Source: Saxidomus purpurata (Eukaryota > Mollusca > Bivalvia > Venerida > Veneridae). Taken from it: DNA of 64,000 nt. Positions 22,861 to 33,935 of this stretch are shown in pieces. Location of the stretch: NCBI GenBank assembly GCA_022818135.1, contig JAFMSR010000018.1:24106498-24170497 (forward strand), read 5' to 3'. Position 1 is the stretch's first letter. Each line of letters begins with the position of its first letter. Below the pieces are notes generated by a model. That model worked only from the letters and a program-made list of their open reading frames with translations, ran no database searches and was not told the origin of the DNA. A program made the position numbers and the translations under genes.

Positions 22861-23911
22861 TCGGTAATAATGATTAATTCATATTGGTAAAATTCAGTGC
22901 TATTACAATATTACGGTATCTAAACATTATCTCTGAATTATCAAATTATTGTTGGTGTTTTTGTTTTGTTTTCAAACTTTTCTGTCATAAACGTATATAT
23001 TTAGTATAGATTTATAATCGCCGGTTGGTTAAGCTTTCAGTTTCGTTTCGTGAAAGGTTTTCTTATTAAATTATATCACATATTATCTGTAAAGCATCAC
23101 TAGAATATTGGTTTGGTAGAAACAACAGTTGTTAACTCAACAATTTTATAATCCAAGTTACCAGACCAAGAATGTTTTTCTTTAACACACAGTATTATAT
23201 CTAGTCTGGTGCTGAAGTCCACTTTGTCTTGAAATGAAATAAAAATGCGGCGGCACCCGCGCTCGTTATCTACGCATACGCATGGGCGTATTGGCCATTG
23301 GTCAACAACTACTTCATAATGCGACACAAAACAGCAGGAACAGTAACTGACTAATGTGGTATATCACCCCAGAGGATATTGACGAATAAACCTTCAATAT
23401 CATTGCCTTCAGAGGTTAGACAACAGTAGTTCAAAAGTTCAAATCGTTTATTACGATTCAGGCCAGCTGCACAACTAAACTATTATGCAATAATAGAGAG
23501 TTATCGAATTAATCCCGAGTTATGTTCCGATTTTTTTTCGTTTGTTGGAAACGGCTCAAAATATCTTCCGGTCTCTGACCCAGGCTTATGTAAACCGATG
23601 TTATTATTATGTAGTAATATTTGAAAGAAATATCTTACAAAAAATGCTACGATTACGACGATTTAACTATTTGAAAGACAAACTTTGTGACAAGTTGTTG
23701 AGAAACAAATCATACTTCACGAATTTTCAAAACAAAACTCTGCGACGACATCAGCAAACACTTTATTATAAATAATTGGGCAACAACTTTCAGGTAAACT
23801 GATTTTTTTTTGCGCCCCGACCCCTTTCACGTCATCTACGGGACAGATAAAAGGGAGCGCTCCAATCAGGGAGCCTCAAGAAAAAGAAAATGGCAATAAT
23901 TCTACAAACTT
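22861..23911. other. About 1 kb without recognisable features
   Basis: The 75-77 codon frames at 23100-23327 (-) and 23542-23775 (+) show no domain. No repeat ends seen. Confidence 0.4.
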
Positions 23912-26900
23912 CAGGCCGCTAGACCGCCAGACCGCCAGGCCGCAAACTTCAGGCCGCTAGGCCGCTGGGCCGCTAACTTTAGGCCGCTAGACCGTAATTT
24001 GAACACATCTTTTTTTGTGTGTTCAGTTGACAATAAATGTGAGTTTTTTTGTTTAAAGGCGTTATTTCTAAGTTATTTTTTGTTAAAATTCCAAGTCCAC
24101 CGACTTTGTAAATTTTTTGTGTGTGTTCTGTTGAGCTTTAAGTGATTTTCTTTCTTCGATTGTTTATTCAAGGCATAACTTTTTAGTGACTTTTGTTAAA
24201 AATTCTCAGTCCACCGACTTTATAAAATTTTGTGTGTGCAATCTGTTGAGCTTTAAGTGAGTTTTTTTCTTCGATTGTTTATTATATATTTGTTTAAGGC
24301 ATAATTTGTAAGGGATTTTTTGTTAAAAATACATAGGCCGTCAATTTCAGGCCGCTAGGCCGCCAACTTCAGGCCGCTAGGCCGCTAACTTCAGGCCGCT
24401 AGGCCGCCAGGCCGCCAACTTCAGGCCGCTAGGCCGTTATCTGCAAATATCTTTTTTTGTGTGTTCAGCTGAAAATTAATGCGAGTTTTTTTGTTTTAAG
24501 GCGTTATTTCTAAGTTATTTTTTGTTAAAATTCCAAGTCCACCGACTTTGTAAATTTTTTGTGTGTGTTCTGTTGAGCTTTAAGTGAGTTTTTTTCTTCG
24601 ATTGTTTATTCAAGGCGTAACTTTTTCAGTGATTTTTTGTGTACAGTTGCGCTTTAATTTGAGTTTTTATATTTTATATTGGTTTAAGGCATAATTTGTA
24701 AGTGATTTTTGTTAAAAATACATAAGCCGTCAATTTCAGGCCGCTAGGCCGCTGGAACTTCAGGGCCGCTAGGGGCGGGGGGGTGGGGCGTTATCTGCAC
24801 ATATCTTTTTTGTGTTCAGTGAAAATTCAGCGAGTTTTTTTTGTTTTAAGGCGTTATTTCTAAGTTATTTTTTGTTAAAATTCCAAGTCCACCGACTTTG
24901 TAAATTTTTTGTGTGTGTTCTGTTGAGCTTTAAGTGAGTTTCTTTCTTCGATTGTTTATTCAAGGCATAACTTTTTTAGTGACTTTTTGTGTACAGTTGC
25001 GCTTTTATTTGAGTTTTTATATTTGATATTGGTTTAAGGCATAATTTGTAAGTGATTTTTGTTAAAAATACATAAGCCGTCAATTTCAGGTCGCTAGGCC
25101 GCCAGCTTCAGGCCACTAGGCCGCCAACTTCAGGACGCTAGGCCGCCAGGCCGCCAACTTCAGGACGCTAGGCCGCCAGGCCGCCAACTTCAGGCCGCTA
25201 GGCCGTTATCTGCACATATCTTTTTTGTGTGTTCAGTTGAAAATTAATGCGAGTTTTTTTTGTTTTAAGGCGTTATTTCTAAGTTATTTTTTGTTAAAAT
25301 TGCCAGTCCACCGACTATGTAAATTTTTTGTGTGTGTTCTGTTGAGCTTTAAGTGAGTTTTTTTCTTCGATTGTTTATTCAAGGCGTAACTTTTTCAGTG
25401 ACTTTTTGTGTAAAGTTGAGCTTTAATCTGAGTTTTTGTATTATATATTTGTTAAGGCTTAATTTGTAAGTGATTTTTGTTAAAAATATATAGGCCGTCA
25501 ATTTCAGGCCGCTAGGCCGCCAACTTCAGGCCGCTAGGCCGCCTGGCCGCTAGACCGCCAACTTCAGGCCGCTAGGCCGCCAGGCCGCCAACTTCAGGCC
25601 GCTAGGCCGTTATCTGCAAATATCTTTTTTTGTGTGTTCAGTTGAAAATTAATGTGAGTTTTTTGTTTTAAAGCGTTATTTCTTAGATTAATTTTTGTTA
25701 AAATTTCATCCACCGACTTTGTAAATTTTTGTGTGTGTTCTGTTGAGCTTTAAGTGGGGGTTTTTCTTCGATTGTTTATTCAAGGCGTAACATTTTCAGT
25801 GACTTTTTGTGTACAGTTGAGCTTTAATTTGAGTTTTTGTATTATATATTTGTTAAGGCATAATTTGTAAGTGATGTTTGTTTAAAATACATAGGCCGTC
25901 AATTTCACGGCGCTAGGCCGCCAGGCCGCTAGGCCTCCAATTTCAGGGCGCTAGGCCGCCAGGCCGCCAATTTCAGGCCGCTAGGCCGCCAACTTCAGGC
26001 CGCTAGGCCGCCAGGCCGCCAATTCAGGCCGGTAGGCCGTTATTTGCACATATCCTTTTTTGTGTGTTCAGTTGAAAATTAATGTAGTTTTTTTTGTTTT
26101 AAGGCGTTATTTCTAAGTTATTTTTTGTTAAAATTCCCAGTCCACCGACTTTGTAAATTTTGTGTGTGTGTTCTGTTGAGCTTTAAGTGAGTTTTTTCTT
26201 CGATTGTTTATTCAAGGCGTAACTTTTTAAGTGTCTTTTGTGTACAGTTGCGCTTTAATTTGAGTTTTTATATTTTATATTGGTTTAAGGCATAATTTGT
26301 AAGTGATTTTTGTTAAAAATACATAAGCCGTCAATTTCAGGCCGCTAGGCCGCCAACTTCAGGCCGCTAGGCCGCCAACTTCAGGCCGCCAACTTCAGGC
26401 CGCTAGGCCGCCAACTTCAGGGAGATTAATTTTGAAATGTCTCCCTTTATTGATTTTCAGTTACTTTTTGTGTACAGTTGAGCTTTAATTTGAGTTTTTG
26501 TATTATATATTTGTTAAGGCATAATTTGTAAGTGATGTTTGTTTAAAATACATAGGCCGTCAATTTCGGGGGCGGGCGCGGGGCCGCCAGGCCGCTAGGC
26601 CTCCAATTTCAGGGCGCTAGGCCGCCAGGCCGCCAATTTCAGGCCGCTAGGCGACCTTCAGGCCGCCAGGCCGCCAATTCAGGCCGGTAGGCCGTTATTT
26701 GCACATAACCTTTTTTGTGTGTTCAGTTGAAAATTAATGCGAGTTTTTTTTGTTTTAAGGCGTTATTTCTAAGTTATTTTTTGTTAAAATTCCCAGTCCA
26801 CCGACTTTGTAAATTTTGTGTGTGTGTTCTGTTGAGCTTTAAGTGAGTTTTTTTCTTCGATTGTTTATTCAAGGCGTAACTTTTTAAGTGTCTTTTTGTG

Positions 26901-27085
26901 TACAGTTGCGCTTTAATTTGAGTTTTTATATTTTATATTGGTTTAAGGCATAATTTGTAAGTGATTTTTGTTAAAAATACATAAGCCGTCAATTTCAGGC
27001 CGCTAGGCCGCCAACTTCAGGCCGCTAGGCCGCCAACTTCAGGCCGCCAACTTCAGGCCGCTAGGCCGCCAACTTCAGGGAGATT
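23912..27085 (-). repeat. Higher-order satellite, GGCGGCCTAGC type, array 2 (inverted)
   Basis: Nine blocks of AGGCCGCTAGGCCGCCAACT repeats lie near 23912, 24335, 24735, 25075, 25495, 25900, 26330, 26560 and 26990. They are separated by the same AT-rich spacer as array 1 but on the other strand (TTGTTTATTCAAGGC, GTTTAAGGCATAATTTG). The segment ending GGAGATTAATTTTGAAATGT occurs twice (about 26420 and 27075), so roughly 650 bp were duplicated in tandem recently. A G-rich anomaly GGGGCGGGGGGGTGGGGCG sits near 24774. Confidence 0.9.
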
Positions 27086-27109
27086 AATTTTGAAATGTCT
27101 CCCTTTATT

Positions 27110-27330
27110 GATTTTCTTGTCCGACGCATAAAACGAAAAGTACTAGTAGAGAGCACTAGGAGAGGAAGTGCAGTGTCTTTAACGCTACCTTGCCTCATGT
27201 TTTAATTATCCGCCTTTCCTACATTTTTGTCCGGGGCATCGTCAAATACTGAAGGAAATTTGTTCAAATTGCATTCAGTGAGAGAGGTCATTAAAGGCAA
27301 ATGCAATTTGGTAGGGTGATCCTCAATGCA
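27110..27330. repeat. Fragment of the 16.6-17.2 kb tandem repeat
   Basis: TTGTCCGACGCATAAAACGA, AAAAGTACTAG and AAATTGCATTCAGTGAGAGA resemble the units at 16905-17110, in the same orientation, although the adjoining satellite arrays are inverted. Confidence 0.65.
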
Positions 27331-27408
27331 GAAAAAGATTTACTGATGAATTTTATGAGAGGGTAACAGTTAGTATTTACTCTATTGCTGCATTGTCTTG
27401 GAAAACAA

Positions 27409-27620
27409 CAAGAGTTGTCTCATGACAGCACGCTCGACTATTCAATGGCTTGTCAGTAAGATAGCGGGAGGATATTTTAATTGTGTAAGAATTAAGGTCA
27501 AACTTATAAAAACATATCAAGAAAAAAAAACAGGGTGTTGGGGGTTGGGGGTAGGGGGTATATTTTGTAATTGTGTAAATATTAAGCTCAAACTTATAAA
27601 AATAATTCGATAATGGAAAT
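27409..27620 (-). mobile_element. Helentron-like element family F2, 3' end only
   Basis: On the minus strand GAATAGTCGAGCGT is followed by hairpin TGTCATGAGACA inside GCTGTCATGAGACAACTCTTG and flanking TTGTT. This matches the 3' end at 54506. No matching 5' end (AGCTCGACTATTCGAAG) is found to the right, so the copy is broken; the given right border is nominal. Confidence 0.6.
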
Positions 27621-27693
27621 GGCAAAATTATCGCCAACTTGAGGAGTTGATACAGCACTGATACGTCAGACATTGGTTCCATTAGTTATGTAA

Positions 27694-27769
27694 GTGGAGG
27701 AGCAGAGGCTCGAATCTGCTATCCCTGAATTGCCAGTCAAGCGCGTTAACCAATAGATCACTGATCCAT
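27694..27769 (-). repeat. tRNA-derived SINE head
   Basis: On the minus strand CTATTGGTTAACGCGCTTGA (A-box region) and GCAGATTCGAGCCTCTGC (B box) lie at tRNA-like spacing. A more degraded relative with the same ATGTAAGTGGAGG flank lies at about 28000-28045. Acceptor pairing is absent. Confidence 0.55.
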
Positions 27770-28045
27770 TCCGATGCGACTATAGTATTTATGTATTTTA
27801 GAGTTTTATCGTTGGTACCGGATAATCCATGTAATCAACGACCCAAGAAGAGTTTGGTTATTTAAGGTTTCGGGGGATAGTGCAAGATTCGGAACGCGTC
27901 CCGTTCCAGAGACATCCCCTGGTTCTGTATCATGTCCTGTGTACAGCTCCAATACATCGGACCTCAAATTAGGACCTCATCTCAAAGACCATTTTTTATG
28001 TAAGTGGAGGTGCGGGGTGTCAAACTTGCGATCCCTGGATCGAAC

Positions 28046-28764
28046 TTACAGTGTAGTTCTTGTCTAATATATTTATATCATAGCTATTCGTCACTTTACA
28101 CAACTGTTCAGCACATGGAGCTAAAGTGCTGTGCGAAGTACCATGTCTAGACCTTGAAGGTCAATGTCACAGACTGTGAGACACTGCATCGAGGGCATTA
28201 TTCTCTTACAAGATCTTGCCAGTTGTTTCAGGATTTGTATTAGTATTAGACGTCGATAAACAACAACGTTTGATTTACGTCATATGAAACTTACAGGTAA
28301 ATTTGAAGCAATTAAAATGATGTTGTTTTGTACAGCTAAATAAAAGGGTACATATAGATGCAACGAGAAAAAAGTGCTCACAGGTTAAAAATATACAGTA
28401 GAACCAACGTTAAATGCAGGTATTTTTACAACCATAACATACGAAATTCATTACTGACAAAACATTAAGTCGTTCGAAGAATTATTTCGAGTTTCAAATT
28501 AACGTCTTGCGTAATAACGCCAATAAAATGTGATTACGGTCTTTACATAGAAATTGTATAAATCCATTGGGACATACCGACAGTTTGAAGTCGTCGTTGA
28601 CGTCTTACATTTACGATTTAGGCTTTATCTGAAATCATGTCTATTTTTGCGTGCACATTTTTATAGCTATTTTTGGAGGTGGAAATTGGTGAGGGGGCTT
28701 GTTTTCTGTGCATTTTAGGAAACGTATACATGCTTCCTCTTACTTCAGAAGTGTTAATTCAGTT
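28046..28764. other. About 720 bp without recognisable features
   Basis: AT-rich, no gene, RNA or repeat ends seen. Confidence 0.4.
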
Positions 28765-29068
28765 ATAACAAGAACTACCTTTAAAAAAAGATAGTTGGCG
28801 CAAATTTTAGTATATGAAAGCGATTTTGATAGCTAGATTTTTGTAGTAAAAATTAATTTTATTCAGTCAGAAGGCGCCAAATGTCAAAAGGTGAGGAAAA
28901 AACAGGACCTTGACCGGGATTCGAACCCATGTAACTTCCCTTGCAAAGTTGTGCTAATGCTCTCCCGACATGTATCAAATTTGTCTCCAATAGAAATTAA
29001 ATATCTATCGCGACATGTGTATCAGGAAAACAAAATCCTTATTTTTCTTATTAATATGGTACTCGATT

Positions 29069-29069
<1 letters not shown>
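28765..29069. repeat. SINE-bearing repeat, copy 2 (tRNA-like part about 28905-28985, minus)
   Basis: Matches 15545-15860, including CAGTCAGAAGGCGCCA. Its B box on the minus strand is GGGTTCGAATCCCGGTCAAG, closer to consensus than copy 1. The match stops at ACTCGATTTA, where the (TTA)n tail of a LINE begins. Confidence 0.65.
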
Positions 29070-29104
<35 letters not shown>

Positions 29105-29241
29105 CAAAAACTTTATTTTATGAAGGTAACATATAAGACATATAAAGAATTACAAAGTAGATCAAAATATATCTTTTTTCCATATGGCCTTCAAAATAAT
29201 AATAAAAAACAAACAAACAAAAAACACACACACAATAATTT

Positions 29242-29292
<51 letters not shown>

Positions 29293-29538
29293 CAATCAAT
29301 CTTCTCTCACACACACGCATGATCTCAAATCTCAAACACACAAACGCAAAAGTATGTAATACTTTACAAAAAAAGAAGGTATTTTAACAGTCACTCTGTT
29401 TACATATCTTAAACTGTCAGCATGTATATAATAATGATGATCCAATATCAATTACAAATATCATCATGTACTTCATACTAATATAAACAAAAATTACAAA
29501 GTCCTAAAGAACACAAATATTTCAAATTAAACATTCAG

Positions 29539-29856
29539 TTAAACATTAAGAATAAAATTATGCAACAAATTTTTTTTGTAATTTTCTTTAAATATTTTTA
29601 TGTTTGTTGACAATTTTATATCTAAAGGTATTTCATTCCATATGTTTTTACTGTAAAATGAAAACGTGTCTTTGTAATATTTTGTCGTAGGTGTTGATTG
29701 TAAAACAAGATCAATGTTAGTGATCGATCTGAGTTTATGCGTATTTCGCCTCGATTCACTAGAAAAAGTAACAATCTCATACATATAGTCTGGTGTCATA
29801 TTATGCATGGTTTTATAAACCAGTACAGCTGCATAATATTTACACCTGTCATGAAA
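29539..29856 (-). pseudogene. LINE C-terminal domain
   Basis: The frame reads LTFHDRCKYYAAVLVYKTMH and later YYKDTFSFYSKNIWNEIPLD, then an IKIFKENYKKNL tail. These are hallmarks of the region after the reverse transcriptase in jockey/CR1-like LINEs (Y-F-R/K...W-N-x-L/I-P...F-K). The first 45 residues of the open frame (MDICVSS...) come from element X, not the LINE. Confidence 0.85.
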
Positions 29857-31032
29857 TGTTAAATCAAAGGACTGAAAGTGCTGGAGGGTCGATTGTCTCT
29901 GAACAACACAGACTGTACACATACATATGTAAATATCAGGACAACCATGCATGAGTAAAGTTATCAACAAACTGGAGACACAAATGTCCACAGAGTTTGA
30001 CCTTTAACCATATGTGTAAACTTTACTTTTGATAGGAACCCATGTGCTTATCTTTTGCATTCAGTGACTACATGTATGTTCAACTACCCTATAAAGTATC
30101 ATAGCTGTGAATGGTAACTGAGAAGTGGATTTTTACAAACCTGAACTGAAAAAGCAGTTTACACAACTTTTAATGTCATTCAAAAGTTATGGGATTTGCC
30201 CATAGGGTTGATTGTATTGTGTCAATAATACAAAATAAATTCCTATCCTAAATTGTAGGCAAAAACTGAACAATGAGCAAGATCAAAGAAGACACAGAGT
30301 AAATTAATAACTGAACAAGAAAAACAGTGATACAAAGTATCACAGCGGGCCCACAAACAAAACTGACATGTAAATATTCTAGAAATTGGTGATGATTGAT
30401 GTTGAGGCATGGCCCCAAAAGAACCCAAGGAAACCAACTCTGATTGTACGAGCAAAACCTGACACGACTACTGACTGAACTTTACTGTTATCGAATAATA
30501 TGTATACAGTATGTCTTATTAACATTATCCTTATAAGTAAGACATGAATGAAGTTTTCTATGATTATTTGCTGTAAAACATTTAAAATGGTTTAAAGTCT
30601 TAAAATTATAAGAAAAACAGAAGAAAAATGTAAAAAAAACCTGTATTAGATGGGTTTCGACCTCGCGTCCGCCGCAGTAAGTAAACGCAGATTCAATTTC
30701 CAGGATTTCTACCAACTGCTCTACGTCCGCCGACTATAGAGTAATTGGTAAAAATCGAGTTCATATAAATTTTTATGTCCAAGTCGTTCGTTCGCGCATT
30801 AATAGTGTTTACGATTAATAACACATTTAAAGAACAATAACGAAATAATATTATTCTATTCTGAAATGTTTTTAAATTATTTAGATTTATTACTATATAA
30901 TTTTGAAAACAGAAATCGCTATAATGCCTAACAACTGTTTATATGGAACTACTTGTTTGTATGTTGTGCGTTCGGCCGTAAGGCCGATATACTCTGTTAA
31001 CATTGGCTCGATTTTAACAATCGACCCAAAAA
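29857..31032. mobile_element. Repeat element X, copy B (uninterrupted, 1,176 bp)
   Basis: Best full-length copy. The left end lies near TGTTAAATCAAAGGACTG and the right end is TCGACCCAAAAA. It sits inside a LINE between KELN and the downstream FHDRCKYY, which proves it is an insertion. A tRNA-like segment lies at about 30641-30734 (-). Clear target duplications were not found; the exact left boundary is uncertain by several bases. Confidence 0.8.
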
Positions 31033-31620
31033 TTTAATTCTTTAAATACTTCTGTTGTCGATGTTCTCTTTGGTTTATTTAACATAATTTTACACGCTCG
31101 TTTTTGCAGCACATATACTTTGTTTATGTAGGATTGATTGTTTTTGCCCCATAGAGTGCATCCATAATCAATGATGGGCAATATATATGAGTTGTAAAAC
31201 ATACTTTTCATTTCATCCGTGAGATAGTTTAATATTCCTTTTAGTAATGAAATTTTTGAGTTCATTTTTCTGCAAACATAGTCAATTTGTTGTTTCCAGC
31301 TTACAGTGTTATCTATATATAAACCTAAAATCTTTTGACATGTAACGCTTTCAATAACACTGTTTTTTTATTGTAAGATGTAAAATACCAGATCTTTTTA
31401 TTCTATAAGAAGAACCTATTAGCATACAAGTGGTTTTTGTTGGGTTTAATGACATATTATTCGTGATACACCATTCATTGATACAGTTGACATTATTTTG
31501 CAGCTTGGTTTGAATGTCATGTAATTCTAAACCAGATTCGTACAATGTAGAATCATCTGCATACAAATCTATATTAGTATTAGGACATGCATAGGAAATA
31601 TCATTGATATATATTAAATT
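31033..31620 (-). pseudogene. LINE reverse transcriptase, palm C-D motifs and thumb
   Basis: Starts INLIYINDISYA, then the catalytic YADD box in LYADDSTLYESG, then NEWCITNNMSLNPTKT. A frame break follows near 31350. Next come CQKILGLYIDN, DYVCRKMNSKISLLKGI, YNSYILPIIDYGCTLWG and LQKRACKIMLNKPKRTS, ending EVFKELN at the X boundary. This is the catalytic and thumb part of a jockey/CR1-like enzyme. It is inactive because of 5' truncation, at least one frameshift and the X insertion. Confidence 0.88.
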
Positions 31621-31720
31621 TATAGTGATTTATTTACAGTTATTCACTGGCCAAGAAAGTATAAAGACTCTACACTTATAATTTACATTAATTTAGAGGT
31701 TACAACATATTATGTTGATA

Positions 31721-32705
31721 CAGTAAACTGCGCTTATAACGAACTCCTCGGGACTTATCAGATGTGTTCCTTATATTCGGAGTTCCTTATATCCATATAT
31801 GGAACATGTTCCTTATATACGATGTATATATATCGAACTAGTATTTTTGAAGTCAAATGCAATGAAATCCGGACCATCAACTATGTTGCTTTTTAATTTC
31901 CTACCTTGTTTTGAAGAGATATAAAGTTCTATAACTGTTCAGTATGAAAATGATCATGCTATATCCGTAAACCTATAAAAAATAACTACAAGGAGTAATA
32001 AAACTTTAAAAAACGGTTCTTGTTTTAATTGGCAATACTTAAACACTTGCACTAAGTTACAGTTACATGTGTGAACTAAGTTCACTTTTTGCATTAATTA
32101 TATACATAAATTACAGATCCAGCAAATTGACAAGTTTGTAATCTATCGGTAACAGTGAATAATACATGTACATGTAATGTGCATGCAACTGGTTTTAAGA
32201 AATCCAGAATTGAACGTTGCGTCTGATTTTTTTCTCTAAAATCTTGTAGGTTTCTGAAAACTGACTCTTCATTACCCGTTGCTGATTCAAAGTATGCTCT
32301 CAGGATCGAAATGCATGATATGACATGTGAATGTACAAATGTAAATGTTTTATGAATGGACAGACATTTTATGACTCCGTATATATAAGCTAACTTTTGC
32401 TCACTTGCCATAATTTGAAATATTTAGCAAGGTAATTTTTCCCCATATGGGATTTCTCCCCGCCTGCATGCTCAGAAATATTTACGTTAAGTTATTATCA
32501 CTTGAATATCGTACTTAGCAATTATGTATGTATTCTCATTTAAATATATACGTGTGTAGTGTTTTACCTTTATGTAAAATAGCTACAAGTGTGCTATGAA
32601 AAATACAATGTAGATGGCAAAAGAAAAATGCAAAATCAATGGAATTTTTTAACTCATCGGAACGTGTTTTTTTTTTGTAGTTCGATATATACGATGACTT
32701 TACTG
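31721..32705 (-). mobile_element. Tigger/pogo-like DNA transposon remnant, TA target duplication
   Basis: The left end is CAGTAAACTGCGCTTATAAC, followed by GAACT. The inverted right end is CAGTAAAGTCATCGTATATA, followed by TCGAACT. Both are flanked by TA (31719-31720 and 32706-32707). CAGTRAA ends with TA duplications are typical of pogo/Tigger elements. Only the C-terminal part of a transposase remains inside (32094-32411). Confidence 0.75.
32094..32411 (-). pseudogene. Tigger/CENPB-type transposase C-terminal remnant
   Basis: ILRAYFESATGNEESVFRNL, then QDFREKNQTQ and RSILDFLK, match the C-terminal tail style of Tigger-derived transposases: L-R-x-Y-x-E ... L-x-x-L ... Q-x-x-I-x-D-F-F. The DNA-binding and DDE domains are missing. 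The ATG at 32411 is probably accidental, and the 20 or so residues after DFLK are non-homologous. Confidence 0.6.
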
Positions 32706-32790
32706 TACATTTTTCATTGTTTGGCCAGAAAATAGTGTTCCTTATATCCGAAGTTTATTTTATGTTTTCCAGTGAATTATAGAGTTTTCT
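32706..32790. other. Flank with partial TIR-like motif
   Basis: GTTCCTTATATCCGAAGT near 32735 resembles motifs just inside the left end of the Tigger-like element, so a second copy fragment may adjoin it. Confidence 0.3.
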
Positions 32791-32855
32791 CAGTGAAATA
32801 AAAAGTGATAATCCACAGTTTTGAAACAGTGGATTACCATTTTTATTTTTCACTG
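32791..32855. repeat. Foldback hairpin, about 26-bp arms
   Basis: CAGTGAAATAAAAAGTGATA continues to ATCCAC; it is mirrored by GTGGATTACC and ATTTTTCACTG around an AGTTTTGAAACA loop. Likely a minimal foldback element. Confidence 0.7.
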
Positions 32856-33070
32856 TTTTTGCAATCTTTAACCCGGATTTACGTCAAAAAGTATACCGAG
32901 CGTAATTAATGCTGGAGACCATGCGACGATGACGTCGTTTAAATGACGTCATTTGCGCTATGTTTTCTGATGACGTTTCCCGCGATTTTCTATATTTTAT
33001 AGAAACAAACTCAATAAAAGTAGAGTTTTAACCATAAAATAAACAGAAAAATTGTTGGTTTCAGTGTAAG

Positions 33071-33179
33071 ATCACGTTATAATTTCACCGAGTGGGCACC
33101 AAAAGTGATATTTTCACGAGTGGCGCAGCCACGAGTGAAAATAACAACTTTTGGTGTTCACGAGTGAAATTAACGTGAT
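33071..33179. repeat. Foldback hairpin, about 52-bp arms
   Basis: ATCACGTTATAATTTCAC, then GAGTGGGCACCAAAAGT and TTTCACGAGTGGC, pair with the inverse on the right half. The centre is GGCGCAGCC. Near-perfect with few indels; typical foldback MITE. Confidence 0.8.
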
Positions 33180-33784
33180 ATTGAAGTTTCTTATAACCGG
33201 AGTACGTTATAACCGTATATGTTTACATTAAAGACAATTGAACAGGAATGTGAGATATTCACCACAGGGGTCCAGCCAGCCAAGCGTTTTCACAGCAGGG
33301 TCAATTAACATGACTGGTCAGTGGTAGACTAGCTTCTGTTTATCTTTATAACTCCCTTACATTATATAAAGATAATGTAGAAAAGGGATGTTAGTTATAC
33401 TTTGATTTAAAGACCTTTATAAGATATGATTTTTATTTGATCAGTTACCTTTTAGTATGTAGTTTCCCAATCAAATTAAATTATAAAATCAGTTACTGAA
33501 GCAAATACTTTCACTATAAACAAATGATCACTTTATTGATGTATGCAAAATAATTGAACAGTCAATATCAAAAGTTTTAGATAATTATCAATTAATTTTG
33601 TATTATGACAGAAACATAAAAGAAATTTTATACTTTTAAATTACTGCAGAATAACTGTGATTGCAAAGATATATTGAGTAATGTTTTAAATACTCAAGTA
33701 ATTACTCTTACTGCAAACCAATTATCACTAAGATGAGATGAAATACTTAAAGGAGTTACACTTCAATGATACATAAATCAGGTA

Positions 33785-33935
33785 AGCCCGGTTAGCTCAA
33801 TCCTTGTAGTCTCGAGGTATCGGGTTCGCGGGGCTGACCAAATAAAATTACTAACAGTCTTTCGGATGAGACTTTAAAACCGAGGTCCCATGTATGGGTG
33901 CTATACACCTGCAGCAACCATTTGTATAAACAATG
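33785..33935 (+). repeat. SINE with shortened tRNA head and conserved-type body
   Basis: The head GCCCGGTTAGCTCAAT (A-box region) and ATCGGGTTCGCGGGG (B box) lie unusually close, so the anticodon arm is lost. Next comes TCTTTCGGATGAGACTTTAA and AACCGAGGTCCC, which resembles the conserved central domains of widespread invertebrate SINEs (Nin-DC/MESC type, from memory). Domain identity is tentative. Confidence 0.55.

Larger units (their letters stand above)
29070..31620 (-). mobile_element. 5'-truncated LINE on the minus strand, interrupted by element X
   Basis: The minus-strand order is reverse transcriptase palm and thumb (31620-31033), element X (31032-29857), C-terminal domain (29856-29539), 3' UTR, then a (TTA)n tail at 29104-29070. 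The tail is preceded by AAATAAAGTTTTTGA, a likely polyadenylation-like region, and a (CT)n run lies at 29246-29289. The fingers domain and endonuclease are missing. Removing X restores one coherent protein order, though not an exact frame. Confidence 0.8.

Noticed and set aside
30641..30734. A second true tRNA in X copy B
   Set aside because: Same element as 3261-3352 with further mutations in the B box (GAGGTCGAAACCC).
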